From Nonomuraea spiralis (GTDB lineage Bacteria > Actinomycetota > Actinomycetes > Streptosporangiales > Streptosporangiaceae), in NCBI RefSeq assembly GCF_014648435.1, contig NZ_BMRC01000010.1, positions 310,001-374,000 on the forward strand: a stretch of 64,000 nt of DNA. The letters run 5' to 3'. Below the pieces are notes generated by a model. That model did no database searches. It was not told the DNA's origin and saw nothing but the letters and a program-made list of their open reading frames with translations. Positions 8,872-17,895 of this stretch are shown piece by piece. How positions within the stretch are numbered: the first letter of the stretch is position 1; every line of letters begins with the position of its first letter. Position numbers and translations under genes: made by a program.

Positions 8872-11800
8872 CTGGGCAGGCGCCCGCCGGTGTCCACCAC
8901 GAGCCGCTGCAGGACGACGGTCGGGTCCACCATCCAGAACTTCAGCACGTGCGGGCCGGGAGCCGTGATCGTGTGAACGGTCGTGGTCTCGTTGACGTTG
9001 TTCGAGGTGTTGCGCTCCCACTGGCGGTTCATGGTGGTGTCGTTCGCGCCGGTCACGGCCGTGACGTTCACCGTCTGCGGCGGCTGGTCGTCGATGGAGA
9101 CGGCGTAGCTCAGCCCGTCGGACGGCAACACGTTGTTGCGCGGTGACAGCAGCGCCGACACCTTGACCTCACCGGGCGTGAACACCGTCATCGTGTACTC
9201 CAGCCGGGGGCTGCCCCCGCCGGGCGTCACGCGCGGGGCGGTCACCTGGAGCGGGGTCACGCCGTCGGAGCTGCGGCCGAGGTCGGGGATGGTCCGCCAG
9301 GCGCCCACGGCCCGGCCGTAGTGCGCGGCGTCGATCGTGACCTGGCCGCCCGCCTCGACGAACCCCTTGACCGGGCCGGCCGGGTTGTCCACGACGGCCT
9401 TGACGGTCACGCGCGCCCCGCCCGGCCCGGTGACGGTGACGGGCACCTCGGTCCTGCCCTTCGGGGCACGGGCGAAGTCCACCCGTACGGCGGCGCGCAC
9501 CTGCTTGCCGACCCGGCCCGCCGAGGGGCTGACCGAGAGCCACGGCCGCGCCGCGGTGATCGTGTAGTCGAAGGGGGTGCCACCCCGGTTGAACACCTCG
9601 ATGTACTGCCCCGGATAGGTCTGGTACGGGCTGAACGCCGGAAGCACCGCCTCCTCCCGCGCCTGCGGCCACCACTGGTCCGAGCCGTCGATCGCCACGC
9701 CCATGTCGGCGCCCTCCGGCACGCCGGCGCGTACGAGGGGCGGGTAGAAGGCGTCCGGCAGGGCGACGTTGTCCTTCTCCGGCTGCTGCCAGGGCGCGTT
9801 GGGGCCGTACCGCTCGACGTCGCCGTAGCCGATCTTGGGCTGGAGCTGGAAGTCCTTCCACTTGCCGCCCGCGATCGCGCCGTAGCGGGCGTTCAGTGCC
9901 TGGTCGTCGTCGAAGCGCCGCTGGGCCAGGTCGGCCAGGTCGTTCGCGGCGGCCCGGCCCTGCCTGGCGTACAGCAGGTTGGTGAACTGGGCGGCGCGCA
10001 GGGCGTAGAGGTTGGCCGTGGCCTGCACCTGGTAGTCCACGAGCTCGAAGTAGGCGTCGCCGTACGCCGCGGGCAGGGCGGCCCGGACGCGATCGGCCCG
10101 CTCGGCCAGACGCCGCCACTCGGCCGTGACCCGGTCCATCTCCTGGTAGCTCGTCAGGCTGAACGGCGTGTCCCGGTCGTCGTAGGTGACCTTGGTGGGG
10201 TCGGCCGGGTCCACGGTGATGCGGCGGTTGAGCAGTTCGGGCTTGCGGCGGGCCTGGAGGGTGCCGTAGTCGTGCAGGATGGCGGCGATCTCGGCGGCCT
10301 GCTCGGGGCCGAAGTTCTGGGCCGCGTACGCGCGTTCCCAGTCGCCCAGCCGCTCGATCGGCAGGCGGCCGGGGTCCCAGGCGTAGTCGAGGAAGAACTG
10401 CAGCGGCAGTTCCTCGTTCTTCATGTCGCCGACGTTGACCACCCACAGGCGGTCCACGCCGTACCGGTAGGCCAGGTCGAGCTGCTCCCACGTGCCGGCC
10501 AGGTTGATCGTGTCGGCCCACTTGTAGTTGCGGCCGCCGCCCACGTAGTCGAAGTGGTAGTACATGCCGTAGCCGCCGGCGCGCTCCGGCAGCGACTGGT
10601 CGGGCAGCTTGCGCATGTTGCCCCAGTTGTCGTCGCTGAAGACGACCGTCACGTCGTCGGGCGGGCGCAGCCCCTCGTCCCAGTAGCGCTGCACCTCCTT
10701 GTAGAGCGTCTGCACCTGAGGGATGCTCTCCAGGGCCTCGCCGCTCTCCTTCGCCAGGATCTCGCGCTGGGCGGCCAGGATGCTCCGCATCAGCTCGATG
10801 CCGTCGCCGTCGGGCAGGCTCACGTCGCCGTTGCCGCGCATGCCGAGCGTGACGACGCCCTCGAAGCCCTGCTCGCGCATCCTGCGGATGCCCTCGGCCC
10901 AGTACTTCTTGATGGCCTCGCCGTTGCGGCGGAAGCTCCACTCGCCGGTCCCGCCGTACGGGTCGTGGCCGGGGGTGACGATGTTGCCGTCGGCGTCGCG
11001 TACGGCGGCGACGGCGTGCCGGTTCCACTCCTCGATGCCGCGCATCATCGGGGCCTCGTGGGAGGTGCCCATGACGACGCCGTACCGGGAGGCGATCCGG
11101 TGGTTGTCGGGGTCGTCCTCGGCGAAGGCCCGGCCCCACACGGCCGGCCACAGGTAGTTGGCCTTGAGCCGGAGCATGACCTCGAAGACCTTGGCGTAGA
11201 ACTGGCCGTTGAAGCCGCCCGGGTAGCCCGCGGCCTTGCCGGGGCCGAAGAACTTCGGCGCCCAGGTGCCCAGGTTCGGGTTCTCGTCGTTGATGAAGAA
11301 GCCGCGGTAGCGCACCTTGGGGGTGCCCTGGGTGTGGCGGCCGGGCAGCACGTGCAGCGCGTCGCGGTGGCGGGCGGGCACGTCGTCCCACCAGTACCAG
11401 GGCGAGACGCCGATCTCCCGCGAGACGTCGTACGCGCCGTAGATCGTGCCCCGCTGGTCGCTTCCGGCGATCACGAACGCGCGGCGCACGCCCGGCAGCG
11501 GGTTCTGCACCACCTGCTCCAGCGAGGTCTCCCATTTGCCCGCGATGCCGGACACGTCGAGCTTGCCCGCCCGGATCAGGCCGTCGATGAGCGGGCTGCG
11601 GCCGATCGTGCCGACGAGGACGACCTCGTCCTGCCGGGGCGGCCGGTCGGTGGCGAGGGCGGGCCGTACGCCGGTGACCCGCTCGATGTCGTCCCGCAGG
11701 TCGTCGGCGACGCGGACGACGCCCTCGTGATCGGCCGCGCTGACCACGATCGGCGCCGCCCGTCCGGAGGCGACCAGCGGGAACCTGCCGGGGCCCGGCG

Positions 11801-11936
11801 TGAAGGCGATGTACCCGGCCTTGCCGGGCGGCGGCGCGGGGGCGGCGGCGCGGGCGGGCGGCCCGGTGATCGAGACGGCCGCGGCGGCGACGGCCACGGA
11901 GAGCAGGAGGCGCGCGAACGGGCTGGATCTTCTCAT
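8829..11936 (-). CDS. Secreted GH115 xylan alpha-1,2-glucuronidase
   Basis: 1035 residues with a Sec signal peptide (about 1-30, ending PARAAA). The body carries the GH115 sequence style throughout: IAGSDQRGTIYGAYDVSREIGVSPWYWWDD, YRGFFINDENPNL-type and VWGRAFAEDDPDN segments in the catalytic TIM-barrel half, and the GH115 C-terminal beta domain after about residue 860. The family removes (4-O-methyl-)glucuronic acid from xylan side chains, including internal ones. ATG 11936 has GGAG 8 nt upstream and yields the signal peptide; the frame is open further upstream but without need. Two GAAA/TTTC-type palindromes lie just upstream, consistent with hemicellulose control. Confidence 0.9.
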   Translation of the reverse strand: MRRSSPFARLLLSVAVAAAAVSITGPPARAAAPAPPPGKAGYIAFTPGPGRFPLVASGRAAPIVVSAADHEGVVRVADDLRDDIERVTGVRPALATDRPPRQDEVVLVGTIGRSPLIDGLIRAGKLDVSGIAGKWETSLEQVVQNPLPGVRRAFVIAGSDQRGTIYGAYDVSREIGVSPWYWWDDVPARHRDALHVLPGRHTQGTPKVRYRGFFINDENPNLGTWAPKFFGPGKAAGYPGGFNGQFYAKVFEVMLRLKANYLWPAVWGRAFAEDDPDNHRIASRYGVVMGTSHEAPMMRGIEEWNRHAVAAVRDADGNIVTPGHDPYGGTGEWSFRRNGEAIKKYWAEGIRRMREQGFEGVVTLGMRGNGDVSLPDGDGIELMRSILAAQREILAKESGEALESIPQVQTLYKEVQRYWDEGLRPPDDVTVVFSDDNWGNMRKLPDQSLPERAGGYGMYYHFDYVGGGRNYKWADTINLAGTWEQLDLAYRYGVDRLWVVNVGDMKNEELPLQFFLDYAWDPGRLPIERLGDWERAYAAQNFGPEQAAEIAAILHDYGTLQARRKPELLNRRITVDPADPTKVTYDDRDTPFSLTSYQEMDRVTAEWRRLAERADRVRAALPAAYGDAYFELVDYQVQATANLYALRAAQFTNLLYARQGRAAANDLADLAQRRFDDDQALNARYGAIAGGKWKDFQLQPKIGYGDVERYGPNAPWQQPEKDNVALPDAFYPPLVRAGVPEGADMGVAIDGSDQWWPQAREEAVLPAFSPYQTYPGQYIEVFNRGGTPFDYTITAARPWLSVSPSAGRVGKQVRAAVRVDFARAPKGRTEVPVTVTGPGGARVTVKAVVDNPAGPVKGFVEAGGQVTIDAAHYGRAVGAWRTIPDLGRSSDGVTPLQVTAPRVTPGGGSPRLEYTMTVFTPGEVKVSALLSPRNNVLPSDGLSYAVSIDDQPPQTVNVTAVTGANDTTMNRQWERNTSNNVNETTTVHTITAPGPHVLKFWMVDPTVVLQRLVVDTGGRLPSYLGPPESRRAGAL

Positions 11937-11978
11937 GTCACGTTCTCCGGGAGGGTGCGGGGACGCGCGAGCAGCCGA

Positions 11979-12011
11979 CCGAAAGTTTCGGACATCACGG
12001 GAAATTTTCGG
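11979..12011. promoter_or_regulatory. Tandem operator-like palindromes before the GH115 gene
   Basis: CCGAAAGTTTCGG (11979-11991) is a palindrome around one central base; GGGAAATTTTCGG (11999-12011) is a degenerate second copy. Their centres are about 20 bp (two helical turns) apart, 45-75 bp upstream of the GH115 start. CGAAA-type inverted repeats are known from xylanase promoters of streptomycetes, which fits a xylan-active enzyme. The regulator is not identified in the window. Confidence 0.55.
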
Positions 12012-12093
12012 ATACAGGCATGCGGATGTTAGAACGAACGCCCACACCCGGTCAATGACCCGGTGGAGCCCGCCCGGCATTGACTGATAATCG

Positions 12094-12105
12094 TTTGGAC
12101 CCATA
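12094..12105. promoter_or_regulatory. TTTGR-N2-YCAAA operator copy before the amidohydrolase operon
   Basis: TTTGGACCCATA matches the palindrome TTTGG-N2-CCAAA with one mismatch. The same motif family occurs twice at 21115-21126 and 21190-21205. It lies 39 bp before the amidohydrolase start and probably ties this operon to the same regulator (candidate: the MarR protein at 16443-17027). Confidence 0.45.
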
Positions 12106-12143
12106 CATTTTCGTTCATCCTGTTCCCGGCAGAAGGGCCGACC

Positions 12144-13844
12144 ATGTCAGATCCGGCGGACCTGATCCTGATCAACGGTGACGTGCTGACGCTCGACGAG
12201 ACGTTCGCCACCGAACAAGCGGTGGCCGTACGAGGGAACAGGATCCTCGCCACCGGGACCAGCACGGCGATCGGGGCACTGGCCGGACCGGGCACGCGGG
12301 TGATCGACCTGGCCGGCCGTACCGTGCTGCCCGGGATCAACGACTCCCACCTGCACGGCGCGGCGTGGGCGCTGAACAGGCCGCCGTTCGCGCTGAACGT
12401 GGGCCATCCGGCGGTCGCCTCCATCGCCGACATCGCCGCCGCGGTACGCCGCGCGCCCGGCGACGGCTGGCTCACCGGACTCGGCTGGGACATCGGCTAC
12501 CTGGCCGAGTGCCGGGCCGACCCCGGCCGCCGCCCGCACCGGCGCGACCTGGACGCCGCCGCCCCCGACCGGCCGGTCTGCCTGACCGACTTCTCCGGCC
12601 ACATGATGTGGGTCAACTCCAGGGCCCTGGAGCTGGCCGGCATCGGCCCCGGCACGGCCGCGCCGCCGGGCGGCGTGATCGAGACCGACGGGCGCGGCGA
12701 GCCCACCGGCATCCTGAAGGAGGCCGCGCAGTCGCTGGTCCAGCGGCTGATCCCGCCGCCGACAGTGGCCCAGCGCAAGGAGGCCGTCCGGGCGGCCGTG
12801 GCGGCGCTGCACGCCCAGGGCATCACCAGCTACACCGAGCCGGGCCTCGGGCCGGGGGGCGCGGACGTCCTCGGCGGCGCGCTCGGCACCGACACGTTGC
12901 GGGCCTACGCCGAGCTGGCCGCCGAGGGCGCGCTGGACGCCCGCGTACGGGTGCTGCTGCTGCCGGCCCCCATGGGCGGCGGCGCGGCCGACGTGACCCG
13001 GGGGCTGGCCGAGCTGGCCGGGATCGTGCCCGGCGGGCTGGACCCCGAACGCCTGGCCGTGATCGGGGTCAAGATCTTCGCCGACGGCGTGCCGCCGAAC
13101 GAGACCGCGTGGATGCACGACCCGTACCCGGGCGGCGGCGGGCACGGCGCGCTGTGCGTGCACGGCGACGGCCCGGCCCGGCAGCAGGCCGAGCTGGCCG
13201 AGATGATCCGCCTCGCGCACGAGGCCGGCCACCAGCTCGGCGTGCACGTCACCGGCGACCGGGCGATCGACGCCGTGGTGGCCGCGTTCACCGCCGCCGA
13301 CGAGGCCGTCCCGCGCCCGGACGCCCGCCACTACCTGATCCACGCCGACTTCGCCTCTCCCCGCAGCCTGGCCGCCCTGGCCGCGCGCGGCTACGGCGTC
13401 AACATGAACCCCGCCATCGAGTGGGCCACCGCCGACCTGATGGACGAGGTCGTCGGCAAGGAACGCTCGGACTACCAGTGGCCCGTGCGCACCGCCCACG
13501 AGGCCGGGATCGCGGTCTGCGCGAGCTCCGACGCCCCGATCACCGAGCCGGACTGGCGGCGGGCCGTGGCCGCGATGATGTTGCGCGAGTCGCGGGCGAG
13601 CGGCCGGGCCAGCGGGCCGGAGCAGTGCGTGCCGCTGGAGGTGGCGCTGCGCGCCTACACCGTCAACGCCGCCCGGCAGGACTTCGCCGAGACGTGGAAG
13701 GGCACCCTGCGGCCCGGCATGGCCGCCGACCTGTGCGTGCTCGGCGGCGACCTGCGGGCGGCCGATCCGCACGACCTCCCGGACCTGCCGATCGACCTGA
13801 CGGTCTTCGACGGCCGGATCGTCCACGAGCGAGGTGCACGATGA
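12144..13844 (+). CDS. YtcJ-type amidohydrolase (amidohydrolase family 3)
   Basis: 566 residues, cytoplasmic. The metal-binding HxH is H69-L-H71 in NDSHLH, followed by the large insert domain typical of YtcJ proteins, then HVTGDRAID, the HADFAS segment and the SSDAPI Asp near residue 455. The family hydrolyses amide or related C-N bonds of unknown small substrates. It is the first gene of an operon with an aldehyde dehydrogenase (ATGA overlap at 13841-13844), a gamma-glutamyl hydrolase-like protein and a GNAT. A shorter paralogue sits at 26964-28319. The start is preceded by a weak AGAAGGG. Confidence 0.85.
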   Translation: MSDPADLILINGDVLTLDETFATEQAVAVRGNRILATGTSTAIGALAGPGTRVIDLAGRTVLPGINDSHLHGAAWALNRPPFALNVGHPAVASIADIAAAVRRAPGDGWLTGLGWDIGYLAECRADPGRRPHRRDLDAAAPDRPVCLTDFSGHMMWVNSRALELAGIGPGTAAPPGGVIETDGRGEPTGILKEAAQSLVQRLIPPPTVAQRKEAVRAAVAALHAQGITSYTEPGLGPGGADVLGGALGTDTLRAYAELAAEGALDARVRVLLLPAPMGGGAADVTRGLAELAGIVPGGLDPERLAVIGVKIFADGVPPNETAWMHDPYPGGGGHGALCVHGDGPARQQAELAEMIRLAHEAGHQLGVHVTGDRAIDAVVAAFTAADEAVPRPDARHYLIHADFASPRSLAALAARGYGVNMNPAIEWATADLMDEVVGKERSDYQWPVRTAHEAGIAVCASSDAPITEPDWRRAVAAMMLRESRASGRASGPEQCVPLEVALRAYTVNAARQDFAETWKGTLRPGMAADLCVLGGDLRAADPHDLPDLPIDLTVFDGRIVHERGAR

Positions 13845-15322
13845 CCCACGAGGAGTGGCTGGACCGGGCCGCGGCGGTGCGGCTCCCGTCCGCGCATCAC
13901 ATCGACGGCGCCGACGAGCCCGGCGGCGGCGCGGCCTTCCCGGTGCGCTCGCCGCGCGACGGCCGGGTGCTGATCGAGGTCGCCGACGCGGGCGAGGCGG
14001 AGGTCGCGCTCGCGGTGTCGGCCGCGCGGCGGGCGTTCGACTCCGGGCCGTGGCCGCGGATGGCGCCCGCCGAGCGCGGGCGGGCGCTGGTGCGGCTGGC
14101 GTCCCTGATCGAGGAACGGCGCGAGCACCTGGCGCTGCTCATCAGCCTGGAGATGGGCAAGCCGATCACCGACGCGCACGACATCGAGCTGCGCGCCGCG
14201 ATCACCACCTTCCGCTGGTACGGCGAGCTGGCCGGCAAGCTCACCGACGAGGCCCCGCACGTGCCCGCCGACGCCCTGGCCCTGGTCACCCGCGAGCCCG
14301 CCGGGGTCGTCGGCGCGGTCGTGCCGTGGAACTTCCCGCTCACGCTGGCCTCCTGGAAGGTGGCCCCCGCCCTGGCCGCGGGCTGCACGGTCGTGCTGAA
14401 GCCGTCGGAGTCGTCGCCGCTGTCGGCCCTGGAGCTGGGCCGGCTGGCCACCCGGGCCGGGCTGCCGCCGGGCGTGCTGAACGTCGTCGCCGGCGACGGG
14501 CCCACCGCCGGGCGGGCGCTCGGCCTGCACCCCGGCGTGGACGTGCTGGCCTTCACCGGCTCCACCGCCGTCGGGCGGCACTTCCTGCGGTACTCGGCCG
14601 ACTCCAACCTCAAGCGGGTGTGGCTGGAGCTGGGCGGCAAGTCGCCCAACATCATCCTGCCGGACGCCCCCGACCTGGAGGCCGCCGCCGCCACCGCCGC
14701 CTGGGGCATCTTCTTCAACCAGGGCGAGATGTGCACGGCGCCCTCCCGCCTGCTGGTCCACCGGTCGGTCGCCGACCGGGTGACGGAGGCCGTGGTCGCC
14801 CGCGCCCGTACGCTGCGGGTCGGCGATCCTCTCGACCCGGCCACGGAGATGGGCGCCCTGGTCGGCGAGGCCCACCTGGAACGGGTGCGCGGCCACGTCG
14901 AGGCCGGGCTCGCCGAGGGCGCGCGGCTGCGTACGGGCGGCGGCCGGATCCTGGCCGGCAGCGGCGGCGCGTACCTCGAACCGACCGTCTTCGACCGGGT
15001 GGACCCCGGCGCCCGGCTGGCCAGGGAGGAGATCTTCGGCCCGGTGTTGTCCGTGCTGGCCTTCGACGACGTGGAGGAGGCCGTACGCCTGGCCAACGAC
15101 ACCGAGTACGGCCTCGCTGCCGGGCTGTGGACCTCCGACCTGGGCACCGCCCACCGCGTCGCCCGCGCGCTGAAGGCGGGCACCGTCTGGGTCAACTGCT
15201 ACGAGGAGGGCGACCTGACCGTGCCCTTCGGCGGCATGCGGCAGTCGGGCAACGGCCGCGACAAGTCGGCGCACGCGCTGGAGAAGTACACCGAGCTCAA
15301 GACCACCTGGATCCAGTTGTGA
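13841..15322 (+). CDS. NAD(P)-dependent aldehyde dehydrogenase (PuuC-like)
   Basis: 493 residues, full length for the family. Visible are the nucleotide-binding PWNFPL segment, catalytic E263 in LELGGKSP and nucleophile C298 in GEMCTAPSR; the C-terminal NDTEYGLAAG and PFGGMRQSG motifs are also present. It oxidises an aldehyde to the acid. The neighbour encoding a gamma-glutamyl-GABA hydrolase-like enzyme and the GS-like ligase at 21222 suggest gamma-glutamyl-aminoaldehyde as substrate, as in the Puu route for putrescine. Start ATG overlaps the previous stop; end overlaps the next GTG start by 4 nt. Confidence 0.87.
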   Translation: MTHEEWLDRAAAVRLPSAHHIDGADEPGGGAAFPVRSPRDGRVLIEVADAGEAEVALAVSAARRAFDSGPWPRMAPAERGRALVRLASLIEERREHLALLISLEMGKPITDAHDIELRAAITTFRWYGELAGKLTDEAPHVPADALALVTREPAGVVGAVVPWNFPLTLASWKVAPALAAGCTVVLKPSESSPLSALELGRLATRAGLPPGVLNVVAGDGPTAGRALGLHPGVDVLAFTGSTAVGRHFLRYSADSNLKRVWLELGGKSPNIILPDAPDLEAAAATAAWGIFFNQGEMCTAPSRLLVHRSVADRVTEAVVARARTLRVGDPLDPATEMGALVGEAHLERVRGHVEAGLAEGARLRTGGGRILAGSGGAYLEPTVFDRVDPGARLAREEIFGPVLSVLAFDDVEEAVRLANDTEYGLAAGLWTSDLGTAHRVARALKAGTVWVNCYEEGDLTVPFGGMRQSGNGRDKSAHALEKYTELKTTWIQL

Positions 15323-16041
15323 GACCCCTGATCGCGATCCCCGCCCGCTTCTCCGCCTCCGCCTCGGCCCTGCGATACGCGGCCGAGGTGAGCGCCCGCG
15401 CCCTGGTGGAGGCCGTGTGGCGGGCGGGCGGCGAGCCGGCCACGATCCACCCCGCCGGGGACGACGTGGCGGGGAGGCTGTCCAGGTTCGACGGCCTCCT
15501 CCTGCCGGGCGGCGGCGACGTGGCCCCCCACCGGTACGGCGCCGCCGACACCCACGAGGACGTCTACGACGTGGACGACGAGCAGGACGCCTTCGACCTG
15601 GCCCTCGCCCGCCACGCGCTGGCCGCCGGGCTGCCCACACTGGCGGTCTGCCGCGGCCTCCAGGTCGTCAACGTGGCCCTCGGCGGCACCCTGGAACAGG
15701 ACATGGGCGGCCCCGAGGGCGGCCACCGGCACGTCGTGCACCCGGTGTCGCTGCGCCCCGGCTCCCTCCTGGAACAGGTGACGGGGACGCAGAAGGTGGA
15801 GGCCTCCTGCTTCCACCACCAGCGCGTCGACCGGCTCGGCGGCGGCCTGTCCCCCGCCGCGTACGCCGCCGACGGGACGGTGGAGGCCCTGGAGCACGAC
15901 GGCCTGCCCGGCTGGTTCACCGCCGTGCAGTGGCATCCGGAGGACACCGCCCACCGCGACCCGGCTCAGCAGTCCCTGTTCGACGCGCTCGTCCGCGAGT
16001 CGGGGCATGATGGCTCGCATGATCCGCGCCGCCGTCCCTGA
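15319..16041 (+). CDS. Gamma-glutamyl-GABA hydrolase family protein (class I glutamine amidotransferase fold)
   Basis: 240 residues from GTG 15319 (GTGA overlap with the aldehyde dehydrogenase). Catalytic Cys is C111 in LAVCRGLQ; the partner His-Glu is in VQWHPED near the C-terminus. Family members such as PuuD cleave gamma-glutamyl-GABA to glutamate and GABA, which would close a gamma-glutamylation cycle begun by the GS-like ligase. The last residues (GHDGSHDPRRRP) are read through the start of the overlapping GNAT gene. The exact substrate amine is not determined by the sequence. Confidence 0.85.
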   Translation: MRPLIAIPARFSASASALRYAAEVSARALVEAVWRAGGEPATIHPAGDDVAGRLSRFDGLLLPGGGDVAPHRYGAADTHEDVYDVDDEQDAFDLALARHALAAGLPTLAVCRGLQVVNVALGGTLEQDMGGPEGGHRHVVHPVSLRPGSLLEQVTGTQKVEASCFHHQRVDRLGGGLSPAAYAADGTVEALEHDGLPGWFTAVQWHPEDTAHRDPAQQSLFDALVRESGHDGSHDPRRRP

Positions 16042-16459
16042 CGACCTGCCCGCACTCCACGACCTCGCCGTCGCCTTCTACGCCGAGGACGGCTTCACCA
16101 CCCCGGCCCGCACGCTGAAGGACAACCTCGCCACACTGATCGCCTCGCCCACGGCCCGGGTCGCGGTCAGCGAGAGCGACGGCGCGCTGGTCGCGTTCGG
16201 GATCACCACGACCACGTTCGGGCTGGAGAAGGGGCTGTGCGCCGAGCTGGAGGACCTGTACGTCACACCCCGGGCGCGGCGGCGCGGCGAGGCCGAACGG
16301 CTGATCGAGGACAGCCGCCGGTGGGCCGCCGGCCAGGGGTGCACGGCCCTGGAGATCGTGATCGCCCCGAACGGCGCCGACGTGGGCCACCTGTTCGCCT
16401 ACTACGGCGGGCGCGGCTTCCGCGACGAGGGCCGCCGCATCCTCAGTCACCCTCTGTGA
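16007..16459 (+). CDS. GNAT N-acetyltransferase
   Basis: 150 residues. The acetyl-CoA loop is in ELEDLYVTPRARRRGEA, the usual position of R-x-x-G-x-A, and the C-terminal GRGFRDEG segment is typical of the fold. ATG codons at 16007, 16010 and 16019 are all possible. It overlaps the end of the gamma-glutamyl hydrolase gene by 35 bp, so it is probably translated from the same mRNA. Substrate unknown; an amine handled by the same operon is possible. Its end overlaps the convergent MarR gene by 17 bp. Confidence 0.8.
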   Translation: MMARMIRAAVPDDLPALHDLAVAFYAEDGFTTPARTLKDNLATLIASPTARVAVSESDGALVAFGITTTTFGLEKGLCAELEDLYVTPRARRRGEAERLIEDSRRWAAGQGCTALEIVIAPNGADVGHLFAYYGGRGFRDEGRRILSHPL

Positions 16460-17027
16460 GCCGCCGGCGGCGTCCGCTGCGGCGCGGGGCCGGCGGCGCG
16501 CCGTCGAGCAGGGCCAGCCTGCGCCGCTCGCCGCCGGTCTCGACCTGCCTGACGATCCGGCGCAGCGCGTCGGCGGTCGTCAGGCACTCGGCCGGGGTGA
16601 GCTGCCCGGCGACGAACGCCTCCTCGGCGTTGAACGCCGGGAACAGCCTCCGCATCAGCGTCTCGCCCTCCGGCGTGAGCCTGAGCAGCACCAGGCGGCC
16701 ATTACCCGGATGGGGGACGCGGGCGACCAGGCCGCGCGACTCCAGCGTGCGCGCGACCCCGGTCAGCGTGCCCTTGGAGACGCCCGCCTCCTCGGCCACC
16801 TGGCGCGACTCCGGCTCGCCCCAGATCCAGATGACCCAGAGCACCACGAACCCGGTCCAGGTCAGGTCGGCGCCGCGCAGGACGGTGTTCTCCAGATGCT
16901 GGCGCACGGCCGCCGCGGCGCGGTGGATGTTCGCCACGACGGCCATCTGCTCGCGCAGCACGGGGATGCCGCCGAGCTTGGCCTCGACCAGCTTCTCGGT
17001 CTCGGTGATGGAACGGTGGTCCGCCAC
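16443..17027 (-). CDS. MarR-family transcriptional regulator
   Basis: 194 residues. The winged helix is recognisable in ESRQVAEEAGVSKGTLTGVARTLESRG (recognition helix) and the wing GRLVLLRLTPEGE. GTG 17027 has AGGAGA 7 nt upstream. It is the last gene of the operon FAH, hpaD, hpaE and ADC-like, 19 bp after the FAH stop, so it is likely an autoregulating repressor that responds to a pathway aromatic; HpaR, the homoprotocatechuate regulator, is also MarR type. The palindromes at 12094, 21115 and 21190 are its best candidate targets. The C-terminal 25 residues are Arg-rich and unusual for the family. Confidence 0.87.
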   Translation of the reverse strand: MADHRSITETEKLVEAKLGGIPVLREQMAVVANIHRAAAAVRQHLENTVLRGADLTWTGFVVLWVIWIWGEPESRQVAEEAGVSKGTLTGVARTLESRGLVARVPHPGNGRLVLLRLTPEGETLMRRLFPAFNAEEAFVAGQLTPAECLTTADALRRIVRQVETGGERRRLALLDGAPPAPRRSGRRRRLTEGD

Positions 17028-17046
17028 TGCCTGCTCTCCTTCGCGG

Positions 17047-17895
17047 TCATGACCGGCGCGGCGGGCGGATGCCCCGGAACTCCCAGTCGCCGCCGAGCGC
17101 GGTCGAGCGCACCTCCTCCGACTCCGTCGGCTGCGCGCCGACGTCGGCCCGGATCGGCACCGGCCCGGTCACGACGTGGTTCGTCAGCCGGCCGAGCCCC
17201 TCGGCCTCGACCTCGACCACGTCGCCCGGCCGGACCGGCCGCGAGCCCGCCGGGGTGCCCGACAGCAGAACGTCGCCGGGGAAGAGGGTGATCGTCCTGG
17301 CGATGTCGGCGACCAGGTAGTGCATGTCCCAGGTCATCTCGTCGGTGTTGCCGTCCTGGACCACCTCGCCGTTGACGTACGTCCGCAGGTGTTTGCCGCG
17401 GAAGTCCCAGTCGGTCACCAGTCCGGGGCCGAGCGGGCAGAGCGTGTCGGAGCCCTTCACCCGCAGCATCGACCCGGCGTCGGTGTCGCGGAAGTCGTGC
17501 AGCCCGAAGTCGTTGGCCACGGTGTAGCCCGCGATGTGCTCCGCGGCATCCTCGGGCGCGACGTTCCGGCAGGTACGGCCGATGACGATGGCGATCTCGC
17601 CCTCGTAGTTGAGCCACTTGCAGCCCTCCGGGCGCACGACCGCGCCCCGGTGGGAGTTGAGCGCGGAGGTGGGCTTGTGGAAGTAGGTCGGCGCGTCGGG
17701 CAGCCGGGTGCGGAACTCCTCGACCCGGCTGCGGTGGTTGAGGTGCACCGCGATGATCTTCGTGGGGGCGACCGGCGGCAGGTGCGCGGCCTCGTCGATC
17801 GCGACGCGGCGGCCGTCCCCTGCGACGAGCGCGTCCCCTTCGCGGACGGTCTCGGTGACGGCGCCGTCGAGGAGGATGCGGCGGTACTCAGGCAT
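17047..17895 (-). CDS. Fumarylacetoacetate hydrolase family protein (HpaG-like isomerase/decarboxylase)
   Basis: 282 residues: a small N-terminal domain (about 1-45) then the FAH domain starting KIIAVHLNH. The metal-binding acidic motif is in NYEGEIAIVIGR (E-x-E type), with YTVANDFGLHDF and LLSGTPAGS downstream as in HpaG and 2-hydroxyhepta-2,4-diene-1,7-dioate isomerases. In homoprotocatechuate degradation such enzymes decarboxylate and isomerise 5-carboxymethyl-2-hydroxymuconate products. The SD AGGAGAA lies in the end of hpaD, which overlaps by 8 nt. A second FAH domain, fused to RraA, is at 39831. Confidence 0.87.
   Translation of the reverse strand: MPEYRRILLDGAVTETVREGDALVAGDGRRVAIDEAAHLPPVAPTKIIAVHLNHRSRVEEFRTRLPDAPTYFHKPTSALNSHRGAVVRPEGCKWLNYEGEIAIVIGRTCRNVAPEDAAEHIAGYTVANDFGLHDFRDTDAGSMLRVKGSDTLCPLGPGLVTDWDFRGKHLRTYVNGEVVQDGNTDEMTWDMHYLVADIARTITLFPGDVLLSGTPAGSRPVRPGDVVEVEAEGLGRLTNHVVTGPVPIRADVGAQPTESEEVRSTALGGDWEFRGIRPPRRS

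Noticed and set aside
9321..12032. A 903-codon open frame opposite the GH115 gene
   Set aside because: Composition typical of an antisense shadow; GH115 motifs and signal peptide are on the minus strand.
12365..15322. Possible longer aldehyde dehydrogenase starting inside the amidohydrolase
   Set aside because: The extra 490 residues are an out-of-frame Arg/Gly-rich shadow; the ATGA overlap at 13841 gives the right start.
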